DNA from: an uncultured bacterium
GTDB taxonomy: Bacteria > Bacillota > Clostridia > Oscillospirales > Oscillospiraceae
Reading direction: 5' to 3'
Assembly (NCBI GenBank): GCA_946548895.1
Contig: CAMNQF010000006.1
Location: 62,001 to 126,000 of the forward strand
Length of the DNA stretch: 64,000 nt
Shown: positions 51,439 to 61,447 of the stretch, one piece after another
How positions within the stretch are numbered: position 1 is the first letter of the stretch
Layout of the letters: the number at the start of each line of letters is the position of its first letter
Program-made: the position numbers and the translations under genes
The notes under the pieces: model-generated
Databases searched by the model: none
Told to the model about the DNA's origin: nothing
What the model saw: only the letters and a program-made list of their open reading frames with translations

Positions 51439-53370
51439 ATGGAACTGCGAAAAAGGATCAAGGTCAATGAGGACTGGAGCTTTACCGGGCCAAGCGGCAG
51501 AACGCAGCGAGTGGATCTGCCTCATACCTGGAACAACATTGATGGCCAGGATGGTGGAAACGACTACTGGCGGGGAACGTGTATCTACTGCAAGTCCTTT
51601 CCCAAACCGAATTTCACGGCAGATCAGCGGGTGTACCTGGAATTCCAGGGGGTGAACGCATCAGCCAAGGTAGAGTTGAACGGAAATCTTGTCGGGAGCC
51701 ACAATGGGGGCTATTCCACATTCCGTTGGGATATTTCGGAGCTGCTTTCAGATGCCAATGTGCTGACGGTTCATGTGGATAACGGCGTCAATGACCGGGT
51801 GTACCCGCAAAAAGCGGACTTTACTTTTTATGGCGGCATCTACCGGGATGTCTCGCTGATTATCGTCAACAAACGTCACTTTGATTTGGACCACCTCGGT
51901 GGACCGGGCATCATGGTCACAGCCAAGCCTGTAGAAAACTATAGCCGGGGCGAGGTGCAGGTGAAGACTTGGAGAAACTGCGAAGAAGGCCAGGTACATA
52001 TATCCATCCTGGACGGGTTGGGCAAAGAGGTTGCCGCTGCTGATATGACGAACGGGAAATTAGATGTGCCCAATGTGCAGCTTTGGAACGGAGTGAAGAG
52101 TCCTTATCTGTACACCGCTGTCGCGACACTTGACATAGATGGCAAAAAGGTAGATCAGATCAGTACTCGGTTTGGTGTGCGGGACTTTCATGTGGATGCC
52201 AGGGAAGGTTTTTTTCTCAACGGGAGGAGTTATCCGTTGCGCGGCGTGAGCCGTCACCAGGACTGGAAAGGCATTGGCAACGCGATTACCTGCAAACACC
52301 ATGATGCCGATATGGCTCTCATCCGGGAGATGGGGGCCAATACCATCCGGCTGGCCCACTACCAGCACGACCAGTATTTCTATGACCTGTGCGACCAGTA
52401 CGGGATGGTGGTGTGGGCAGAGATCCCCTACATCTCTGAGCATTTGCCCGGTGGTCGCAGCAATACCATCAGTCAGGCCAAGGAGCTGGTCGTCCAAAAC
52501 TATAACCACCCGTCTATTGTGGTATGGGGTGTATCCAATGAGATCACCATTTCCACCAAGGACAAGGCGGATATGCTGGACAACCACCGAGTGCTCAACG
52601 ACCTTTACCACCAGATGGATCCCACCCGGCTGACTACCCTGGCCTGTTATGCCATGTGCGGTCCCTTCAACAAGACCGCACATATCACCGATGTGGTAAG
52701 TTGGAACCTATACCTGGGCTGGTATGTGCCTGGATTGTTCCTAAACGATTTCTGGATTGACTTTTTCCACAAATGCTACCCGGACAGGCCGCTGGGCTAC
52801 TCAGAATATGGCTGCGAGGCCATGCCCAACCTGCACTCCTCCAAGCCCCACCGGGGAGACCACACAGAGGAATACCAGTGCATCTATCACGAGTATATGC
52901 TGCGCTGTTTCGAGCACAGGCCCTTCCTCTGGGCCACCCATGTGTGGAATATGTTTGACTTTGCCGCCGATGCCCGGGATCAGGGCGGCGAACCAGGCAT
53001 GAACCACAAGGGGCTGGTCACCTTTGATCGCAAAACCAAGAAAGACAGCTTCTACCTTTATAAAGCATGGTGGAGCGATGAACCCTTTGTCCATATCTGT
53101 GGCAGCCGGTACGTGGATCGGCCCGAATCGACCATCAAGGTCAAGATCTACTCCAACCAGGGTAGAGTGGCGCTGTATGCAAATGGCAAGCTTGTGGAGG
53201 AAAAGGCCGGAGACAAGGTGTTTGAATTCAAAGTCCCTCTGGAGGGCGATGTGGAGTTGAAAGCGGTTGCCGGCAACTGCACCGACCTATGTGCTGTTCG
53301 CCGGGTAAGTGCACCTAATCCAGCCTATAAACTCCATGGGAAAAGCTCCAACAGCGCCAACTGGGTGTAA
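51439..53370 (+). CDS. GH2 glycosidase (beta-galactosidase/beta-glucuronidase type)
   Basis: 643 residues from ATG 51439. Domain order: jelly-roll sugar-binding (KVNEDWSFTGPSG to NVLTVHVDNGVNDR), immunoglobulin-like, then the TIM barrel. The acid/base Glu is in VVWGVSNEITIS and the nucleophile Glu in PLGYSEYGCEAM. It is cytoplasmic (no signal). The C-terminus is a short beta region ending NPAYKLHGKSSNSANWV, a plausible natural end for this subfamily. Its stop is directly followed by a truncated GH3, evidence of a deletion or recombination at this point. Substrate: a beta-galactoside, beta-glucuronide or related; not fixed by sequence alone. Confidence 0.9.
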   Translation: MELRKRIKVNEDWSFTGPSGRTQRVDLPHTWNNIDGQDGGNDYWRGTCIYCKSFPKPNFTADQRVYLEFQGVNASAKVELNGNLVGSHNGGYSTFRWDISELLSDANVLTVHVDNGVNDRVYPQKADFTFYGGIYRDVSLIIVNKRHFDLDHLGGPGIMVTAKPVENYSRGEVQVKTWRNCEEGQVHISILDGLGKEVAAADMTNGKLDVPNVQLWNGVKSPYLYTAVATLDIDGKKVDQISTRFGVRDFHVDAREGFFLNGRSYPLRGVSRHQDWKGIGNAITCKHHDADMALIREMGANTIRLAHYQHDQYFYDLCDQYGMVVWAEIPYISEHLPGGRSNTISQAKELVVQNYNHPSIVVWGVSNEITISTKDKADMLDNHRVLNDLYHQMDPTRLTTLACYAMCGPFNKTAHITDVVSWNLYLGWYVPGLFLNDFWIDFFHKCYPDRPLGYSEYGCEAMPNLHSSKPHRGDHTEEYQCIYHEYMLRCFEHRPFLWATHVWNMFDFAADARDQGGEPGMNHKGLVTFDRKTKKDSFYLYKAWWSDEPFVHICGSRYVDRPESTIKVKIYSNQGRVALYANGKLVEEKAGDKVFEFKVPLEGDVELKAVAGNCTDLCAVRRVSAPNPAYKLHGKSSNSANWV

Positions 53371-54430
53371 GAGAGAGAGGCCCTGGCTGTCCAAGGTCAA
53401 GGCGCTGGTCCACGGCTACTTGTGCGGCCAGGCGGGGGCGTCCTCCGTCCTCAAGGTGATTATGGGCCAGGTGAACCCCTCCGGCAAGCTGGCGGAGAGC
53501 TACCCTATCAAATACGAGGACGTGTCCTCCGCCCCCTACTTCCCCGCCAAGGAGCGCACCGCCGAGTACCGCGAGAGCCTGTACGTGGGCTACCGCTACT
53601 TTGAGACCGCCAAGGTGCCCGTGCTGTTCCCCTTTGGCTTCGGTCTGAGCTACACCACCTTCGAGTACTCCGACCTCACCGTTTCCGCCAAGGAGGCCAC
53701 GTTTACCCTCAAGAACACCGGCAAGATGGACGGGGCCGAGGTGGCCCAGCTGTACGTGTCCAAGCCGGACGGGGACGTGTTCCGCCCGGCCAAGGAGCTG
53801 AAAGGCTTTGCCAAGGTGTTCCTCAAGGCGGGTGAGTCCAAAAAGGTGACTATCCCCCTGGACGACAAGGCGTTCCGCTACTTCAACGTGGACACCAACC
53901 GCTTCGAGATGGAGGGCGGCACGTGGACGGTGATGATCGGCGCGTCCGTGGCGGATATCAAGCTGTCCGGGACGGTGGAGGTGCAGGGTACCGGGGCCGT
54001 CAGCCCCTATGACAAGGAAAAGTTCGCCAAGTATTTCTCCGGCGACATCAGGGCCGTCTCCGACGGGGAGTTCGAGGCCCTGCTGGGCCGTCCCATCCCC
54101 GACGGCAGCTGGAGCGGCATCCTGGACATGAACGACGCCATCTGCCAGCTGTACTACGCCAAGAGCGGTCTGGCCCGGTTCGTGTACAAGATTCTGACCA
54201 ACAAGCTCAACAAGAGCATCGAGAAGGGCGAGCCGGACCTGAACATCACCTTCATCTACAATATGCCATTTAGAGGCATCGCCAAGATGGCGGGCGGGAT
54301 GTGCACCATGGAGATGGCGGAGGGCATCCTTACCATCTGCAACGGCCACTTTTTCAAGGGGCTGGGAGCTGTCGTCGGCGGGTTCTTTCGCTCGGGTAAG
54401 AAACGCAAGGCGGCGGCCGCCATTAAATAA
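53371..54430 (+). pseudogene. 5'-truncated canonical GH3 (C-terminal part)
   Basis: The readable GH3 begins RPWLSKVKALVHGYLCGQAG, in the middle of a canonical-order GH3 sandwich domain, then VIMGQVNPSGKLAESYP, FGFGLSYTTFEYSDL, a fibronectin-III-like domain and a roughly 120-residue unusual C-terminal region (YFSGDIRAVSDGEFEALLGR). The TIM barrel with the nucleophile is missing. The junction is a GAGAGAGAG run right after the GH2 stop, with no ribosome site. About 500 N-terminal residues are lost, so it cannot be a working glycosidase. Unlike the six large GH3 genes it had the normal domain order and no anchors, so it was a cytoplasmic enzyme. Confidence 0.85.
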
Positions 54431-54442
54431 GGAGGAATTGTT

Positions 54443-56023
54443 ATGAGCCAAGAACCCAATACCACACTGAACCGTGCAAAGCCGTATCAGCTGATGCTGT
54501 TCCCGCTGAACAACGGCGCAACCAACGTCTATTTTGTCCTGATCCTGTCCTATGTGGCTCAGTTCGGGTCCAGTATCCTGAAGTTGGGTATGTTTGCTTC
54601 CATCATGGTCACAGTGATGCGGGTGGCCGACGCCGTCACCGACCCCATCATCGGTGCTATGATGGACCGCACCAGCACTAAAATCGGCAAATTCCGGCCC
54701 TTCATGATCCTGGGCAGCGCCGTCATGGCGGTAAGCGTTATCGCGCTTTATGTGCTGCTGCCGTTCATTCCTGAGAGCATGATGTGGCTGCGCTATGTGG
54801 CTTTCGTGGTAGTGTATTTCGTCTGGGTCATCGGCTACACCTTCCAGACCTCCTGTACCCGGGCGGGCCAGACCGTGCTCACCAACGACCCCAACCAGCG
54901 GCCCATGTTCACCATCTTCAATACGGTGGGCTCCCTGCTGGGCATGGGGGTCATGCAATTCATGATCCCGCTGGTGAAGGGGATGTACGACGTGAAGGAC
55001 GCGGCGGGCAACATTATCACCTCCGGCTACGCCGATCCTATGGTGTACCGTATCATCACCCCCATTGGCATTGCCATTTCCGTGTTCCTGACTATCCTGG
55101 CCATCATCGGCATTGCCGAGAAGGATAACCCCAAGTACTATGGTATCGGCGGCGAAAAGCAGGAGAAGGTGAAGCTCTCCGAATATGTGGAAATCATCAA
55201 AAACAACAAGCCCATGCAGCGGCTGATGGTGGCTGGCGCAGGATGTAAGCTGGCCCTGGCCATCGCTACCAACACCACTGTCCTGCTGGCGCTGTACGGT
55301 ATCCTGATGGGCAATTACAACTCCCTCTACCTGCCCATGATGGTGCTGGGCTACGTGTGCGCGGTGCCCTTCTTCCTGCTCAGTATGCGCACCTCCCAGA
55401 AGCTGGGCCAGCGGGCCTCGCTGATCCGCTATGTGTCTGTGGCCCTGGTCTGCTATGTGGGCGTGCTGGCCCTGCTGCTGTTCAGCGACCACGACAATCC
55501 CACCCGGATGCTGTCCTTCCCATTCCAGGGCGGCGGGGCCATCAACCTGTACACCATTTTGTTTATCATGTGCTTCGGCATCGGCTATGGGGCTTACTAC
55601 GCCACAGCGGATATGCCCATCCCCATGGTGGCCGACTGCTCCGATTACGAGACCTACCGCTCCGGCAAGTACATACCGGGCATTATGGGCACCCTGTTCT
55701 CCCTGGTGGATAAGCTGGTGTCCTCCCTGGCCCAGACGCTGGTGGCGTTTATTTTCCTCATCTGCGCGGGCCTGCACGAGCTGCCGGACGACGGCACGCC
55801 CTACTCCGGCGGCATCAAGGTGGCGGTGATCGTGATGTTCTGCGTCATCCCTATGCTGGCCTGGGCGGCCACCCTCATCGCCATGAAGGGCTACAGCCTG
55901 ACGGGCGAGAAGATGAAGACCATCCAGGCGGTGAACGCCGCCCGTAAGGAGGCGGTGGACCGGGGCATGACCCTGGAGCAGGCCATGGAATCTATCACAG
56001 ACGAAACAGTGGGCAAAAAATGA
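54443..56023 (+). CDS. GPH-family sugar symporter (MelB/XynP-like)
   Basis: 526 residues, about twelve membrane helices. Family marks: DAVTDPIIGAMMDRTSTKIGKFRPFMILGS near the start (the conserved D-TDP-G-DRT-GKFRP motif) and ADCSDYETYRSGKYIPGIMGTLFS in the second half. GPH carriers import glycosides, pentosides or hexuronides with a cation. AAGGAGG precedes the ATG, 12 bases after the GH3 remnant. It probably imports products of the surface enzymes encoded upstream. Confidence 0.92.
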   Translation: MSQEPNTTLNRAKPYQLMLFPLNNGATNVYFVLILSYVAQFGSSILKLGMFASIMVTVMRVADAVTDPIIGAMMDRTSTKIGKFRPFMILGSAVMAVSVIALYVLLPFIPESMMWLRYVAFVVVYFVWVIGYTFQTSCTRAGQTVLTNDPNQRPMFTIFNTVGSLLGMGVMQFMIPLVKGMYDVKDAAGNIITSGYADPMVYRIITPIGIAISVFLTILAIIGIAEKDNPKYYGIGGEKQEKVKLSEYVEIIKNNKPMQRLMVAGAGCKLALAIATNTTVLLALYGILMGNYNSLYLPMMVLGYVCAVPFFLLSMRTSQKLGQRASLIRYVSVALVCYVGVLALLLFSDHDNPTRMLSFPFQGGGAINLYTILFIMCFGIGYGAYYATADMPIPMVADCSDYETYRSGKYIPGIMGTLFSLVDKLVSSLAQTLVAFIFLICAGLHELPDDGTPYSGGIKVAVIVMFCVIPMLAWAATLIAMKGYSLTGEKMKTIQAVNAARKEAVDRGMTLEQAMESITDETVGKK

Positions 56024-56271
56024 AGATGGCACTTGGATAAATCAACAGCTCCACACTTTTTGAGATGGTTACACGCAATGCTGTAACAAAATATTTCCCG
56101 GTCATCCATTTCTGAAAACATGAAATAAAATGATACAGCATGTTGAAAACGGGTGGCTTTTTGTCATTGTGGAACACACCCGAATCCTCTATTATTTATT
56201 GTAGGAATTGTACAAATCCGGACTCCAATTGATTGTGACCGTCCAGTAAAATGACATAGGGAGAGGTTGTT

Positions 56272-57744
56272 ATGGTAAAACGTACCAGAACTAAAAATCC
56301 GGATGCCGTCACGCTGCGAGACTGTTTCGGCACCACCGCGCTGTCCACTGTAAATGGGCTTTGCACCGTGTTCATGTCCAGTCTGTTCATGCAGTATATG
56401 ACCGACTATGCGGGACTGGGTGCCATGGGTGCCACGCTGGCCACATCGCTGCTCCTGTTTGCCCGTATCTTTGATGCGGTGGACGATCCCATCCAGGGGT
56501 TTGTAATGGATCGCGGGAAACGGACCAAAATCGGGAAATACAAACCCTTCTTCCTCCTCAGCATCCTGCTGACCGGCATTGGCTGCATCCTCCTCTATTC
56601 GCTCCCGTCTGCCTTTGCGACAAAGCCGGTGCTGATTGTCGTGTGGGTCATCTTCTTCTATCTCATGTTCGACGTTGGCACGTCCTTCTACAAGGATAAC
56701 CTCCTGTTCCGGACGATGACCAATGATCCCAATGAACGCTCCAAGCTGGTCATCGGCCCCCGGGTATGGACCATGATGCTGGGCGTCGTTACCTCCGCCT
56801 TTACAGCTGTGCTGGTTACGGTGAACGAAACGGTTGGGAACTATCACGACTCGTTTGCCATCCTAATCACCGTGATTGTTGGTGTGGCGATGGTGATTGC
56901 CCTGATCGGCTGGTTCTTGGTCAAGGAAAAGCACAGCGCGCAGGGAAATGAGGCAGAACCGGTAAAATTTAAGGACTTCTTCCTTCTGTTCAAAGAGAAC
57001 AAGCCCATGGTGATCTATTATTTAAAGGGCATCTTTGCCGGCTTTATCTGGTCCCTCATTTTCGCCACCCCTGCGTACTACATCAAATGGGGCTTCTGTA
57101 CTGACCTTGCCACTGGCGTCACCAACATGGAGCAGTATGGCGTCCTCAACGGCATTTCCTCCATGATGATGCTCATCCCGCTGCTGTTTGGCGCGGTCAT
57201 TGGCCGCCCGATCCTGAAGCTCTTTAAGAATGACCCGATCAAAATGACCTGTTCTCTGCTGATCATGCAGTCGGTAGGCGGCCTGATCCTGTTCATTGCC
57301 CAAATGACGGGGCTTCTGGCGAAAACTCCCGCGCTGTTCTTCATCACCATGTTCATCATGGCGGTGGGGGTGGGAACCGACTTTGTCCCCCAGTCCATGG
57401 TGGAGATGGAGATCATGGACTACAACATTTACAAAACCGGCAAGGACCGCTCCGCCCTGACCATGGTGGCCGGCGGCTTCATCGTCAAGGCACAGGCGGC
57501 GCTTTCTGCGGCGATTATCGGCTCTGTGCTTATGGCAATCGGTTACAACGTGGATCCTGTCACCTCCGATTACCTGGGCGAGCTGTCGCAGATCCCCACC
57601 ATGCTCAACTGGTTCATCGTTATCATGGGCCTGGTCCCCGCGATCCTCGGCGTGATATCCACCCTGATCCTGCGTAAATACCCCATTAAGGAAGACGAGC
57701 GCAGGAAAATCCGCGAGTGTCTCGATCAGCGCAACGCAGGATAA
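56272..57744 (+). CDS. GPH-family sugar symporter (second copy)
   Basis: 490 residues, twelve helices. Marks: LLFARIFDAVDDPIQGFVMDRGKRTKIGKYKPFFL in the first half and EMEIMDYNIYKTGKDRSALTMVAGG in the second. It is only distantly related to the first copy. Separated from it by 248 bases that must hold a promoter I cannot pinpoint. AGAGG precedes the ATG. It is convergent with the AraC regulator gene, the stops being three bases apart. Confidence 0.92.
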   Translation: MVKRTRTKNPDAVTLRDCFGTTALSTVNGLCTVFMSSLFMQYMTDYAGLGAMGATLATSLLLFARIFDAVDDPIQGFVMDRGKRTKIGKYKPFFLLSILLTGIGCILLYSLPSAFATKPVLIVVWVIFFYLMFDVGTSFYKDNLLFRTMTNDPNERSKLVIGPRVWTMMLGVVTSAFTAVLVTVNETVGNYHDSFAILITVIVGVAMVIALIGWFLVKEKHSAQGNEAEPVKFKDFFLLFKENKPMVIYYLKGIFAGFIWSLIFATPAYYIKWGFCTDLATGVTNMEQYGVLNGISSMMMLIPLLFGAVIGRPILKLFKNDPIKMTCSLLIMQSVGGLILFIAQMTGLLAKTPALFFITMFIMAVGVGTDFVPQSMVEMEIMDYNIYKTGKDRSALTMVAGGFIVKAQAALSAAIIGSVLMAIGYNVDPVTSDYLGELSQIPTMLNWFIVIMGLVPAILGVISTLILRKYPIKEDERRKIRECLDQRNAG

Positions 57745-57747
57745 GGC

Positions 57748-58779
57748 TCAGTCCTCCGAAGCGTGCCTGCGGTATTCCAACGGCGTGAGATGATATTCCC
57801 GCTGAAACACTTTGTAAAACTGTGTCCTGTTTTCATAACCCAGCGACGCCGCGACTTGGCTGACCGGGAGTTCCGTGCTTCTCAGCAGCCGCGCCGCCTC
57901 AGCCAGCTGAACCTTCTGACAATACGCTTTGAGGGTGTACCCGGTGTGCCTCTTGATGATGCGGGAGATATGCTCACAGGAGTAGTTGAGCGTCTCCGCA
58001 AGCTCAGTCCGGCGGATGACCCCGTGTTGTGCCTCAATCAGCTTCTTGGCCTGCTCCACGGCCATCAGTTCCCGGCTGTGCCCCAGCGAAACGTGGGTCG
58101 CCTTATAGGTGTCAGGGCTTTCCAGCGCCGCAAACAGCCGGAGTAAAGAGGAATAGATGTCGAACTGATAGCCGATCCGCTTCACGGAAAATGCACGGAT
58201 CAGCTCCTGGGTCAGCTGCGGGATCGCGTCCGTCCCCAGAAGGGTAAAGTCCAGGTAGTCTTTTTTATAGGCGGCGCGCTCCGAGAGGTTGTCACTGAAA
58301 AACTGATTGAGGATGCTTTTGTACTGGAACGGCGGCGGAAATGATTTGGGCCACTGTGTCAGCAGTGCGGGGTCGATGCCGATGTAAACGATATCTGCGT
58401 TTGACATATCTGTTTCCCGGTGCATGGTATTTCGGTTGAGGAGGCAGAGGTTCCCCTGTGTATAGGTGGTCTCTGCCTCCTCAATCATCACCCGGACGTC
58501 GCCCCGCTGCACATACATCAGCTCGAAGAAGTTGTGCTTGTGCATATAGGTTTCGTGAAAGAACTCGCTTTTGATTGGCGTGTGGACGCAAAAGGACCAC
58601 GCATCCATATAGTTGGAAAACAGGTACTCCTGGGGCGTATGGATGCTGGTCACCACCGACAACGGAGAAAAATAGTCCCGCTCGGCCGTATGGTTGCGAA
58701 GATAGTTCGGGCCATGGCTGTCGGTTTGGCCCCGCATTTCGTCAATGCTGTCAAAATACAGGTGTGTCATGTTTTCCAT
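57748..58779 (-). CDS. AraC-family transcriptional regulator
   Basis: 343 residues from the ATG of MENMTHLYF, behind CAAGGGGG; a longer upstream frame lacks a ribosome site. The N-terminal half has a cupin-like ligand pocket (HETYMHKHNFFELMYVQRGDVRVMIEE and NLCLLNRNTMHRE). The C-terminal 100 residues contain two helix-turn-helix units (RTELAETLNYSCEHISRIIKRHTGY and LPVSQVAASLGYENRTQFYKVFQREY). Such regulators activate glycoside-use genes when a sugar binds the cupin. It is divergent from the GH43 operon with only 62 bases between start codons, so it almost certainly controls that operon and perhaps the neighbouring transporters. Confidence 0.93.
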   Translation of the reverse strand: MENMTHLYFDSIDEMRGQTDSHGPNYLRNHTAERDYFSPLSVVTSIHTPQEYLFSNYMDAWSFCVHTPIKSEFFHETYMHKHNFFELMYVQRGDVRVMIEEAETTYTQGNLCLLNRNTMHRETDMSNADIVYIGIDPALLTQWPKSFPPPFQYKSILNQFFSDNLSERAAYKKDYLDFTLLGTDAIPQLTQELIRAFSVKRIGYQFDIYSSLLRLFAALESPDTYKATHVSLGHSRELMAVEQAKKLIEAQHGVIRRTELAETLNYSCEHISRIIKRHTGYTLKAYCQKVQLAEAARLLRSTELPVSQVAASLGYENRTQFYKVFQREYHLTPLEYRRHASED

Positions 58780-58841
58780 GCGAACGCCCCCTTGAGGGCA
58801 GTATATCATAAAAACGCGCTTTTTTGAAGGAGGAATCACCA

Positions 58842-60305
58842 TTGAAACGGCAATGCTACAATCCTTATCTCCCCAGTTGGGAATACATCCCCGACGCTGA
58901 GCCGAGGGTGTTCGGCGAGCGGCTGTACATCTATGGGAGCCACGATCTGTTTGGGGCGAAGGAATACTGCGAGGGCAATTATGTCTCCTGGTCGGCCCCG
59001 GTGGGCGACCTTTCCGACTGGCGGTACGAGGGCGTGATCTTCAAAAAAGAGGATACCCCGTGGAATCAGGAAAAGCTGTCCTACTATGCCCCGGATGTGG
59101 TGCGCGGCACGGATGGGCGGTATTATCTCTATTATTCCGTGGCCAATACGTCCATCACCTCCGTTGCCGTGTGCGACACCCCCGCGGGGAAATATCAGTA
59201 TTTGGGCGATGTCCATTTCCCGGACGGGCGGGTATATGGCTCAAAGCCGGAAGACTGGTTCGTGTTTGACCCTGCCGTACTGGTGGACGACGACGGACGT
59301 GTTTTCCTCTATGTGGGCAGCGGTCAGGCGTCAAACGGGAACTTCGGCCACGAGATCAAGGGCCTGTTTGTGATGCAGCTCGCGCCTGATATGCTGACCA
59401 TCATCAGCGAGCCGACGATCATCATGCCGGCGGATTTTGACCCCAAGAAGCCGAACTATTGGGAGGGCCCCTCTATCCGCCACATCGGTGAGTGGTATTA
59501 TCTGGTCTATCCGGCCACCGACATCACCGGCCTCAATTACGCCATGAGCCTGTTTCCCGACAAGGGTTTTGTCCACAAGGGGCCGATCCACTCCTCCAGC
59601 GATATCGGTTTGAACGGCAGAAAGCTCATGAACGCCGCCTATCCCATGGGCAACAGCCACGGCGGCATGGTGTGCGTCAACGGCCAATGGTACATATTTG
59701 ACCACCGCACCACCAACGGAGTGAAAAAGAACCGGCAGGCCGTGGCCGAGCCCATTGAGATCCAGGAGGACGGCACGATTCAAATGGTGGAGGCCACAAG
59801 CTGTGGATTGAACGGCGGCCCCCTGAAGGGGATCGGGACCTATCCGGCCTACATTGCCTGCGTCCTTCATCACGCCGGGGTGTTTGGCATCCGCAACCCT
59901 ATGGGCGGACCTGAGATCACCCAGGACGGCCCGGACTATGAACCGCCGGAGCCAGAGGACGGCGAAGTGACGATGGACACGGAGCTTACCGCGCCAACGG
60001 CCTATATTTCCAAAATGAAGAATGGCAGCGTCGCCGGGTTCCGATATTTTGACCTGGAAGAAACCACGCGCATCGACGTGACGGTTCGCGGCGGAGGCGG
60101 CGTACTGGAGCTTTTGCCCGGGGAAAAGGGTGTCGTCATAGCTTCCATTTCCATTGCCGCCGCGGACAAATGGACGGCTGCCGGCACGAAATTCAACGCC
60201 AAGCGGCTGGCGCTGGAGAGCCGCCGGCCCATCGGCTCCTGCCCCCTGTATTTTCGGTATAAGGGCAAAGGCGCCCTTGATCTTTTGAACTTTACGCTCG
60301 CATAA
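58842..60305 (+). CDS. GH43 glycosidase (arabinosidase/xylosidase type)
   Basis: 487 residues from TTG 58842, chosen because GAAGGAGG lies 8 bases ahead; the frame is open further upstream. The five-bladed propeller is visible: catalytic base Asp in YIPDAEPRVFGERLYIYGSHD, the pKa-tuning Asp in DPAVLVDDDGRVFLYVGSG, and the general acid Glu in YWEGPSIRHIGEWYYLVYP. A C-terminal beta-sandwich (about 370-487) may bind sugar. It is cytoplasmic (no signal). GH43 enzymes remove arabinose or xylose from hemicellulose fragments or galactose from related chains. First gene of an operon with an esterase, a deacetylase and a GH2. Confidence 0.9.
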   Translation: MKRQCYNPYLPSWEYIPDAEPRVFGERLYIYGSHDLFGAKEYCEGNYVSWSAPVGDLSDWRYEGVIFKKEDTPWNQEKLSYYAPDVVRGTDGRYYLYYSVANTSITSVAVCDTPAGKYQYLGDVHFPDGRVYGSKPEDWFVFDPAVLVDDDGRVFLYVGSGQASNGNFGHEIKGLFVMQLAPDMLTIISEPTIIMPADFDPKKPNYWEGPSIRHIGEWYYLVYPATDITGLNYAMSLFPDKGFVHKGPIHSSSDIGLNGRKLMNAAYPMGNSHGGMVCVNGQWYIFDHRTTNGVKKNRQAVAEPIEIQEDGTIQMVEATSCGLNGGPLKGIGTYPAYIACVLHHAGVFGIRNPMGGPEITQDGPDYEPPEPEDGEVTMDTELTAPTAYISKMKNGSVAGFRYFDLEETTRIDVTVRGGGGVLELLPGEKGVVIASISIAAADKWTAAGTKFNAKRLALESRRPIGSCPLYFRYKGKGALDLLNFTLA

Positions 60306-60320
60306 CGAAGGAGGATAACC

Positions 60321-61445
60321 ATGGACTGGACACCAATTTGGCATCAAGCCGCCGCCCCCGCATTCGCTATGGGCCTGTTGGCAGGGAAAAAGAAAACGGT
60401 GGTGTTTCATGTAACGCCCCAGGTTTCCGGCGAGAAGCTTCGGGTTCGTTTCTCAAATCACTATGGGAAGAAACCCTATGCCATCGGCGGACTGACGATA
60501 TGGGCGCAGGGGAAGATGCACCCCGTCACGAGCGGCGGCAGCGGCTCCTTCTCTGTCCCCGTGGGGGAAAGCTGCTATTCTGACGAGATTCCGTTCCCGA
60601 CGGCCCAGGGCGAGGAGCTGGAGATCAGGCTCTATTATGCGTCAAAGGTCATGGACAGCAATATGACCGAGGAGGCCGCCGTGGTCTACCCGGGCGATCA
60701 CACCGGGGACAAGGAGCTTCCCCCGGCCCGCAGGGAGGGCTATAAGGAGCAGTACAACCTCTATGAAGCCGTTCCCGGGATGGATCAGATTGATGTGCTC
60801 ACCGGCCAGCCGTCGAAGATCATCGCAGCCTTCGGGGACAGCATAACGGCCATGAACCGCTGGGTGAAGCCGCTGCAAAAGCGCCTGTCCGACGCCTACG
60901 GCGGCAGGTACGCGCTGATGAACGCAGGTATCAGCGGGAACTGCCTGCTCTATGATATTCCGGGGCTGATGGGGGCTTCCTACGGAGAAAAGGGGGTATC
61001 CCGTTTTGAACGCGATGTGCTCCGCTTTGACGGCCTCCACGGGGTGATCCTCGCGCTGGGCGTCAATGACGCGGCTTATTACTCCAAAAAGACAGAGACG
61101 GTCATCTCCCTGGAAAAATACGCGTCTGCCGTAACAGACATCGTGGAGCGGCTCCACAAGATGGGCGTCCGGGTGATTGCCCAAACCCTCCCGCCCCGCA
61201 TCGGGTTTGTGAAAAAGGGCTATACCCCGGAGATGGAGACCCTGCGGGTCAGTATCAACGGATGGATCAGGGAAAGCACGATGTTCGACTACATATTTGA
61301 CGCGGATGCCCTGCTGCGGGATCAGAACAATCCCTCGGTCACCGACGAGCGCTACCATCAGGGCGACCACCTGCACCCGAACCAGGCCGGCGGTATGCTG
61401 CTGGCACATGCATACGATCTGAAACAGCTGACCGGGGAGGCGTAG
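60321..61445 (+). CDS. SGNH/GDSL carbohydrate esterase
   Basis: 374 residues, cytoplasmic. An N-terminal beta-sandwich (about 1-140, VVFHVTPQVSGEKLRVRFSNHYG) precedes the hydrolase domain with block I FGDSITAMNRW (Ser nucleophile), block II NAGISGNCL, block III LGVNDAA and block V GDHLHPNQAG (Asp-His). This architecture is typical of acetyl-xylan esterase-like enzymes in hemicellulose loci. AGGAGG precedes the ATG, 15 bases behind the GH43. Confidence 0.88.
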   Translation: MDWTPIWHQAAAPAFAMGLLAGKKKTVVFHVTPQVSGEKLRVRFSNHYGKKPYAIGGLTIWAQGKMHPVTSGGSGSFSVPVGESCYSDEIPFPTAQGEELEIRLYYASKVMDSNMTEEAAVVYPGDHTGDKELPPARREGYKEQYNLYEAVPGMDQIDVLTGQPSKIIAAFGDSITAMNRWVKPLQKRLSDAYGGRYALMNAGISGNCLLYDIPGLMGASYGEKGVSRFERDVLRFDGLHGVILALGVNDAAYYSKKTETVISLEKYASAVTDIVERLHKMGVRVIAQTLPPRIGFVKKGYTPEMETLRVSINGWIRESTMFDYIFDADALLRDQNNPSVTDERYHQGDHLHPNQAGGMLLAHAYDLKQLTGEA

Positions 61446-61447
61446 GC

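Noticed and set aside
53315-56032. 905-residue minus-strand reading frame
   Set aside because: It is the antisense of the GH3 remnant and the GPH transporter; its composition is His/Gly/Gln-rich with no domain, as expected for the shadow of GC-rich genes.
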